From assembly GCA_904063045.1 (NCBI GenBank), contig CAJFCJ010000069.1:1-58096 (forward strand): a stretch of DNA of 58,096 nucleotides, read 5' to 3'. The position numbers and the translations under genes were made by a program. Below, one piece after another: positions 56,001 to 58,096 of this stretch (position 1 is the stretch's first letter; each line of letters starts with the position of its first letter). Source of the DNA: Dimorphilus gyrociliatus (taxonomy: Eukaryota > Annelida > Polychaeta > Dinophilidae). The notes under the pieces were generated by a model. It made no database searches. It saw only the letters and a list, made by a program, of their open reading frames with translations, and was not told where the DNA came from.

Positions 56001-56986
56001 CGTTGAAAAATATTCCTTTGACTAGCGCGTCAACAGTAGGCAATTTTGATTATGATAAATCACCTTTGAAAGCCATTGATGGACATTTTACGAAATATTC
56101 TACACCCAATCTATTATATTCCTGTACAACTGTAACGCCAGCTGTAAAGTTATTAATTCATTTTGATAAACTTTCATACGTTAAACAAGTACTAATTCAG
56201 CCGAGACAAGACCAAGCCAATATTATAAATATTAATGTTAATATTGAGAGTAAAAGTGGAAGTTTAAAACTACTCTGCTCAAATTTTACTTCGTCGACGA
56301 TCGTAAATTATCTTATTCAAGTAAATTGTTCAATAGCTTTATATGGAGATCAATTATCTATTGAACAAATTTACACTATTCATTCTCATGATATTGATAT
56401 TTGTGAAGTGAAAGTGTTTAAATTCGATTCGTATGGTAAGTGTATATTACATTAAAAAAGGAGCAGGAAAAATACGTCAAATGAGGGTAAAATCTTCGGT
56501 TAGGTCAAGGCACTTTTAGGCCTAGTAGCAACCAGACATTTACCACCTACAAATTATGTTGGTGATAAACACAAGTCTAAACCTCCATCAATAGTTAAAT
56601 AATTATTTTTAGGGTAAAATCAAGCGTTTTCTCCTGCATCCAAATGGTAACACATTCAAAGAGATATTTTCTATCTTCTCTATCTTTTCCTTTCTTTAAC
56701 AGAAAAAGATATATCGAAGAAATGCATAAATAATGATAAAAGAAGATTAGCATTGTCCAGAAAATTTCAATCGCCTTCAAACGAGGATTGCCTTATTTAT
56801 GCCAATATAAATACATTTGACAAATGCGTAGAATTTTGGAAAAACACACAACACGAATTATTCACCTATGACTTTAAACATAAAACTTGTTGTACACACA
56901 ATCCGAATTCTACCATTCTTAGTAATCTATTAAGTCACTCTATTATTGGACACTTTGTATGTGTTAATGGAAATTATACATGTTAG
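53034..56986 (+). CDS. fucolectin-repeat gene C: EGF - PAN - four FTP domains (one with Ser/Thr-rich insert) - PAN
   Basis: The best preserved of three paralogues. Signal exon 53034 (MVIYCIFSLIFLIQST, GTAAGC donor). EGF exon CLANGQCINGNCECDYPF. PAN exon CLEKCQSKPECITIGIG. FTP 1 (53614-54411) has EYNVALNKKV, HLVDGIT, SGGCTHM, RLFVDLERDYIV, GRYVTLV and LCELEVYT. FTP 2 (about 54472-54884) has LALNTQVA, SWMSVYLKAKYLIY and LRKLEIYGF. FTP 3 (from about 54960) has FAYGKPVW and KWMIIDLLKLYRIDQIAI. A roughly 185-residue Thr/Ser-rich stretch (about 55280-55830) interrupts FTP 3 before GRFVLIQ and LEMRQVYVFGG. FTP 4 has NFDYDKSPLKAIDG, YSCTT and ICEVKVF. The last PAN exon, 56703-56986, joins in phase 1 (FDKCVEFWKNTQHELF). 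Likely secreted and glycan-binding, with a mucin-like insert. Confidence 0.85.
55280..55830 (+). repeat. Thr/Ser-coding trinucleotide-rich insert in gene C
   Basis: Dominated by ACT/AGT/GCT codons (for example ATTATTATY-type Thr-Ala-Thr runs near 55750-55790). Absent from genes A and B at the same place, where the linker is about 25-30 residues. Expected to be heavily O-glycosylated. Confidence 0.8.
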
Positions 56987-56989
56987 AGA

Positions 56990-57540
56990 AAGAGAGAGAG
57001 AGAGAGATGATAAGTTTGAGACGGCAGCGAATGATATTAACAGAAAACTTATCTCTTTCCTTTTAAGAACAAAGTTTTGCCACTCACCCTCTTGTTTTCT
57101 CTCTCTCTCTCTCTTCTAATCTAACTCTTATTGGACCTCAAATTGCAATGAATGTAAACATTATCTATCCATAATTGTTAATATAGAAATGTAAATATTT
57201 ATTTTATAAATAAATAACAACATTTTGTTTCTGAACAAAACAGTAATGCCTTTGAAATTGGTAAGTAGAGGCACTCTGAACATTTTCTTACTGTGGGGAA
57301 AAAATGTCAGCTTCGGACACTGTAGTAGAATATTTTTTGTAACGGAATCGTTTTCGACGAATTGCTATGGTTCATTTCATTTAGCAGATATAAAAGATAT
57401 ATTGTTAGAGTAGGCTATGTATTAAAATTTGTGTAGTTGTAGTGTTATTTTTTGTATTTTGATGAGGTTTAAGTTGTTATCGTCTTCTCTCAATCTCTCA
57501 CTTCCCATAGAGAATTACCTTCCCATTCTATATCATCTAA
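56990..57540. other. intergenic with (GA)n/(CT)n simple repeats
   Basis: GA run at 56992-57007 and CT run at 57098-57114, forming a potential inverted pair. The frame at 57225-57413 has no motif. Confidence 0.5.
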
Positions 57541-57544
57541 GAGC

Positions 57545-58096
57545 ATGGATTTAGCAAAAAACAGAGAAGAACGAGTAGATAGGATGAATGCAAAAGGGGA
57601 AAGGTGTGGGATGTTTATTTTCTACAAAAGATTAAAAAAATGCTCAAATTTCCTTACGGAAATTACATTTAAAAATTGTAATTTGAATGAGAAACAGTGC
57701 TTAGCCATTGGTCAGTTGTTGTTGGAATGTTGCCAAATAAACATGGTAAATCTCTCTAGAAATAAGATGATTGGAGAAGGATGGTTGCATATTTGTAAAG
57801 GATTAGAGAGTTCAGCTGATAGCTTAAAAGAGTTAAATTTCAAGCATTGCAACTTAAATATAAATCAGTGTCACTTCATTGAAGAATTATTGAAAAGTTG
57901 TTCCAAAATTGAAAGGATTAATCTATTTGAAAATGAAAATATGAGAAGTGGTTTTTCAAAAATTTGTACACAGCTGGAAAATTCTTCGAATAGTTTAAAA
58001 TCAATTAATTTTGGGAAATGTCACCTAGACATAAATATGTCAGTATCAGTAGTAAATCTAGTAAAGAAATGCAACAAAATTGAAAGAATAGACTTA
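57545..58096 (+). CDS. LRR protein, ribonuclease-inhibitor type, 3'-partial
   Basis: An open frame from ATG at 57545 (MDLAKNREERVDRMNAKGE) running 184 codons to the window edge without a stop. The repeats have the same design as the 20.8-22.7 kb gene: LTEITFKNCNLNEKQCLAIG, INMVNLSRNKMIGEGWLHIC, LKELNFKHCNLNINQCHFIE, IERINLFENENMRSGFSKIC. No signal peptide. Probably a cytoplasmic LRR solenoid and a dispersed paralogue of that gene; its C-terminus lies beyond the window. Confidence 0.8.
   Translation, partial: MDLAKNREERVDRMNAKGERCGMFIFYKRLKKCSNFLTEITFKNCNLNEKQCLAIGQLLLECCQINMVNLSRNKMIGEGWLHICKGLESSADSLKELNFKHCNLNINQCHFIEELLKSCSKIERINLFENENMRSGFSKICTQLENSSNSLKSINFGKCHLDINMSVSVVNLVKKCNKIERIDL

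Noticed and set aside
1-58096. tRNA, rRNA, CRISPR, bacterial operon or phage genes
   Set aside because: No cloverleaf with a GTTCRA box, no rRNA, no spaced repeats and no tightly packed intronless operon; introns and metazoan domains exclude a prokaryotic origin.

Overview
This is nuclear DNA of a small-genome invertebrate animal. It is AT-rich. Genes are split by GT-AG introns that are mostly about 40-70 nt. Metazoan families dominate: LDLa-LRR-7TM receptors, LDLa, SRCR, C-type lectin, PAN/apple and fucolectin (FTP) domains, Cys-loop receptor pieces, and a metazoan U1 snRNA with a snRNA 3' box. LDLa-LRR receptors of the snail GRL101 type suggest a lophotrochozoan. A compact-genome annelid is my best guess, but the sequence alone does not fix the species. 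There are no operons, ribosome-binding sites or CRISPR arrays.

Layout. 1-3.0 kb: 3' part of an LDLa-LRR-GPCR whose C-terminus runs on into a degenerate kinase-like domain. 4.7-12.05 kb: a large inverted duplication, each arm carrying one U1 snRNA gene. Its arms and ends hold MITEs with 9-bp target duplications. The spacer holds two apple-domain genes (one probably broken), a MULE transposase remnant and a multipass membrane protein. 12.1-13.2 kb: a GPCR scrap and the last two exons of an S1 serine protease. 13.9-17.6 kb: fucolectin-repeat gene A. 19.3-22.7 kb: an LRR fragment, a nicotinic-receptor-like fragment and a 654-residue LRR protein. 23.9-24.8 kb: a one-exon rhodopsin-family GPCR. 25.4-26.7 kb: a Methyltransf_FA-like gene followed by fused MITE copies. 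27.3-30.7 kb: fucolectin gene B. 31.0-32.4 kb: a third LGR reduced to TM6-TM7 beside a dead mariner. 32.4-35.7 kb: two head-to-head C1q-like secreted proteins. 36.3-37.2 kb: a broken FTP-domain gene. 38.0-43.2 kb: a second, apparently intact LDLa-LRR-GPCR-kinase-like gene with three transposable elements in its introns. 43.4-45.8 kb: a secreted SRCR-CTLD protein. 46.3-46.6 kb: a Tc1 fragment. 47.1-51.2 kb: an ABCC (MRP4-like) transporter. 53.0-57.0 kb: fucolectin gene C with a Ser/Thr-rich insert. 57.5 kb to the end: another LRR gene, cut by the window.

Taken together, the window is rich in recognition proteins (fucolectin, apple, SRCR, C-type lectin, C1q-like, LRR) and cell-surface receptors, with many duplicated and decayed copies. 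It resembles a fast-evolving host-defence or environment-sensing gene neighbourhood, but that role is inference. The most unusual item is the pair of LDLa-LRR-7TM receptors with a C-terminal kinase-like domain: both copies share intron positions and phases through the fused part, and neither shows the catalytic motifs.
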